Below, in pieces: positions 62,421 to 64,000 of a stretch of 64,000 nucleotides of DNA. Under the pieces are notes generated by a model. That model saw only the letters and a program-made list of their open reading frames with translations. It searched no databases and was not told where the DNA came from. Every line of letters begins with the position of its first letter. Positions within the stretch are counted from its first letter, which is position 1. Source of the DNA: Temnothorax longispinosus (Eukaryota > Arthropoda > Insecta > Hymenoptera > Formicidae); contig NC_092365.1 in the NCBI RefSeq assembly GCF_030848805.1, positions 10,361,760-10,425,759 of the forward strand. The letters are read 5' to 3'. Position numbers and translations under genes: made by a program.

Positions 62421-64000
62421 ATTGCCAATGAAAAAGCCACGAGAACTGCAGTCTTGGCTGAAAAATCTAAACCTACAGAACAATAAGCAGCCACTCGAAA
62501 ATCTGCGACTGTGCTCCGAACATTACTCTGAGGAATGCTTTACCAGAGAAAATGGAACTGTGAAACTACGAGAGGGAAGCATTCCAACATTATTTCATGC
62601 ACCTAAGCACCAGAAAAAATGTATCTATTGCAATGTGCCTAAAACAAATAAAGGCGATCGTATATTTCACAAGTAAGTAAAACTAGTAGAAAATAAATGC
62701 ACGGCTTATACGATACTTTTAAGATTTAAAATGCAAGTTTATTCGAACAGTTTTAGAATTATTACTATTACCACTATTATTATTAGTACTTATGAAGTTT
62801 GATGCGATAATCGGAATCAATTCTATTCCAAAATGTAATTACATGCAGTAATTATGTTGACTGTTGTGTATGTACAGATTTCCTCTCAAAAACTCAGTGC
62901 AGCTTCAGAAATGGTTATCTCGCATACCGTTGCAGAATTTCTTTCCGACGAAAGATGACATTCTATGTTCTGATCACTTCAAGCCAGACTGTTTCCGGCG
63001 AGTCGACAACAATAAGTTGCGCTTAAGAGCGCTTGCGGTTCCAACAGTATTTAAGCCTGAACTACCTACAAGTAAGAGTAATAAGTACACACAATAAGTA
63101 CACCAAGGATATACCCCGCTGATTTTCTTCTTCCGAAAAGCATAAATAAAAGATGATTTTCTTATATCGCTTTATTATTAATAATACTTCTTTAAATGTA
63201 ACATTTTAATGTTGTCTATTGCTTTTTTATACGTATCACTATATTTAATGATGTGTTATTGAAGAGCTTTCTATGTACAGTTTCAATTGTTATTTATTTT
63301 ATATATTTTAGAAATAAACGTTTTATCTTCGAAAGTGGAAGCAACTGCAGCTGCAAGTTTTGAAAAATCAGAAAGCGCGGCTGATATGGAAACCACTGTA
63401 GATTCAGAAACAGCGGTGTATATTGAAACTGATGCGGATATGGATACCACTATTGACGTGGATAGTACGAGAGACATGGTACCTGTTCCAATCATCTTAA
63501 GCACTTCAACAGACAGGCCTCAGAAAAGGAGGCCAAATACTCCTGTTTCAATTTATTCAATGCGACACGATCACCATTATGAGGCCTCTCCTAGAAGCTA
63601 CAAGAGAAAACTTACCTCGGCCCTCAGTACGATCAAAAAACTATCGAAAGAATGCAAGTTAAATAAACAACGGGTCAAGCGACTGACGACGAAGATAAGC
63701 TCCTTGAAGGATATAGTTCGTACATTGCGGGAAAGTATATCTGTAAGTGAGTCAGGACTCGCATGCTTAGAATCGATGGCTGACAGTGATGTTTCGGAGT
63801 TTTTGCGGAGGTACGCGCGAAATGCTAATAAATCGAAAAAAACAGGGAGTAAGATATTTAAACGTCGAGGTAAATTAGTAGCAGGTATTTCTCGCGAAAA
63901 ATACCCACCTGCTATTCGGACATTCGCTATGACCCTTCATTTCTATTCGCCGAAAGCTTATAGGTATGTAAGACAAAAATTTTGCAACGCTCTGCCCGAC
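62421..64000 (+). CDS. P-element/THAP9-type transposase with two tandem THAP domains, partial
   Basis: Three exons in agreeing phase: 62421-62672, 62878-63071 and 63312 to beyond the window end. The first holds a THAP domain lacking its opening Cys pair (QSWLKNL, LCSEHY, SIPTLF); that part should be in an upstream exon, now perhaps displaced by the copia insertion. Spanning exons one and two is a complete second THAP domain (KKCIYCNVPK, WLSRIPL, LCSDHFKPDCF, AVPTVF). The third exon has an acidic Thr/Asp-rich linker, a leucine-rich coiled-coil-like stretch (STIKKLSKECKLNKQRVKRL) and then KYPPAIRTFAMTLHFYSPKA, the conserved start of the P-element transposase core. It binds transposon ends through THAP fingers and cuts DNA if functional; the open exons suggest a fairly young or domesticated copy. 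Confidence 0.8.
63312..64000 (+). CDS. P-element-type transposase, third exon, runs off the window
   Basis: Acceptor ttttag at 63306-63311. Two bases complete the codon begun at 63071. The frame is open for 229 codons to the last base, with no stop. Contains VEATAAASFEKSESAADMET, the coiled-coil-like segment and the start of the transposase core (RTFAMTLHFYSPKAYRYVRQ). The long minus-strand frame at 63283-63504 is a shadow. Confidence 0.78.

Overview
The window is nuclear DNA of an insect, most likely a hymenopteran such as an ant. This is inferred from the spliced, intron-rich host genes, an AT-rich background with GC-rich transposon islands, and the protein similarities. There is no operon structure, ribosome binding site or CRISPR array. 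Host coding sequence is sparse: the last seven exons of a TRP-gamma cation-channel gene (+, 3,063-38,974) and a three-exon cytochrome b5 gene (-, 41,232-43,708), lying tail to tail. Almost everything else is mobile DNA, often nested.

Region 1-11,571: AT-rich sequence, then TRP-gamma exons 1-6 (pore, S6, TRP box, C-terminal tail). The introns are packed with small inverted-repeat elements. Region 11,572-38,372: one 26.8-kb TRP-gamma intron. Its centre is a 15.2-kb element (17,054-32,258) that is an almost perfect palindrome. It has a 6-bp target duplication (GCTTTG) and AGT...ACT ends, both hallmarks of Maverick/Polinton elements. Each arm carries one decayed protein-primed family-B DNA polymerase gene with an endonuclease VII-like domain, one small unknown two-exon gene, and only the last 71 codons (chromodomain) of a Polinton integrase. 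No capsid, ATPase or protease gene is visible. It looks like a head-to-head duplication of one Polinton end. The right arm was later hit by a 1.2-kb TA-flanked element.

Region 38,975-47,739: cytochrome b5, Harbinger-like, TTAA-flanked and Helitron-like short elements. The cytochrome b5 stop codon lies inside a transposon terminal repeat. Region 47,740-54,962: a 7.2-kb composite element with matching terminal repeats and a 7-9-bp flanking duplication. It holds broken, intron-retaining pieces of three unrelated host genes: Sec71/BIG (ARF-GEF), GAPVD1 (VPS9 domain) and NTAQ1. It has the organisation of a Pack-MULE. Region 55,132-59,272: a decayed Mutator-like transposase gene with a DEDDh exonuclease module, cut by a TTAA-flanked element. 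Region 59,277-62,327: an incomplete Ty1/copia retrotransposon with its 3' LTR. Region 62,421-64,000: exons of a P-element/THAP9-type transposase with two tandem THAP domains, open at the window edge.

The two observations most worth following are the palindromic Polinton derivative and the Pack-MULE-like gene-fragment carrier. Coordinates of exons and element ends were read by eye. Family assignments rest on recognised motifs, not on database searches.
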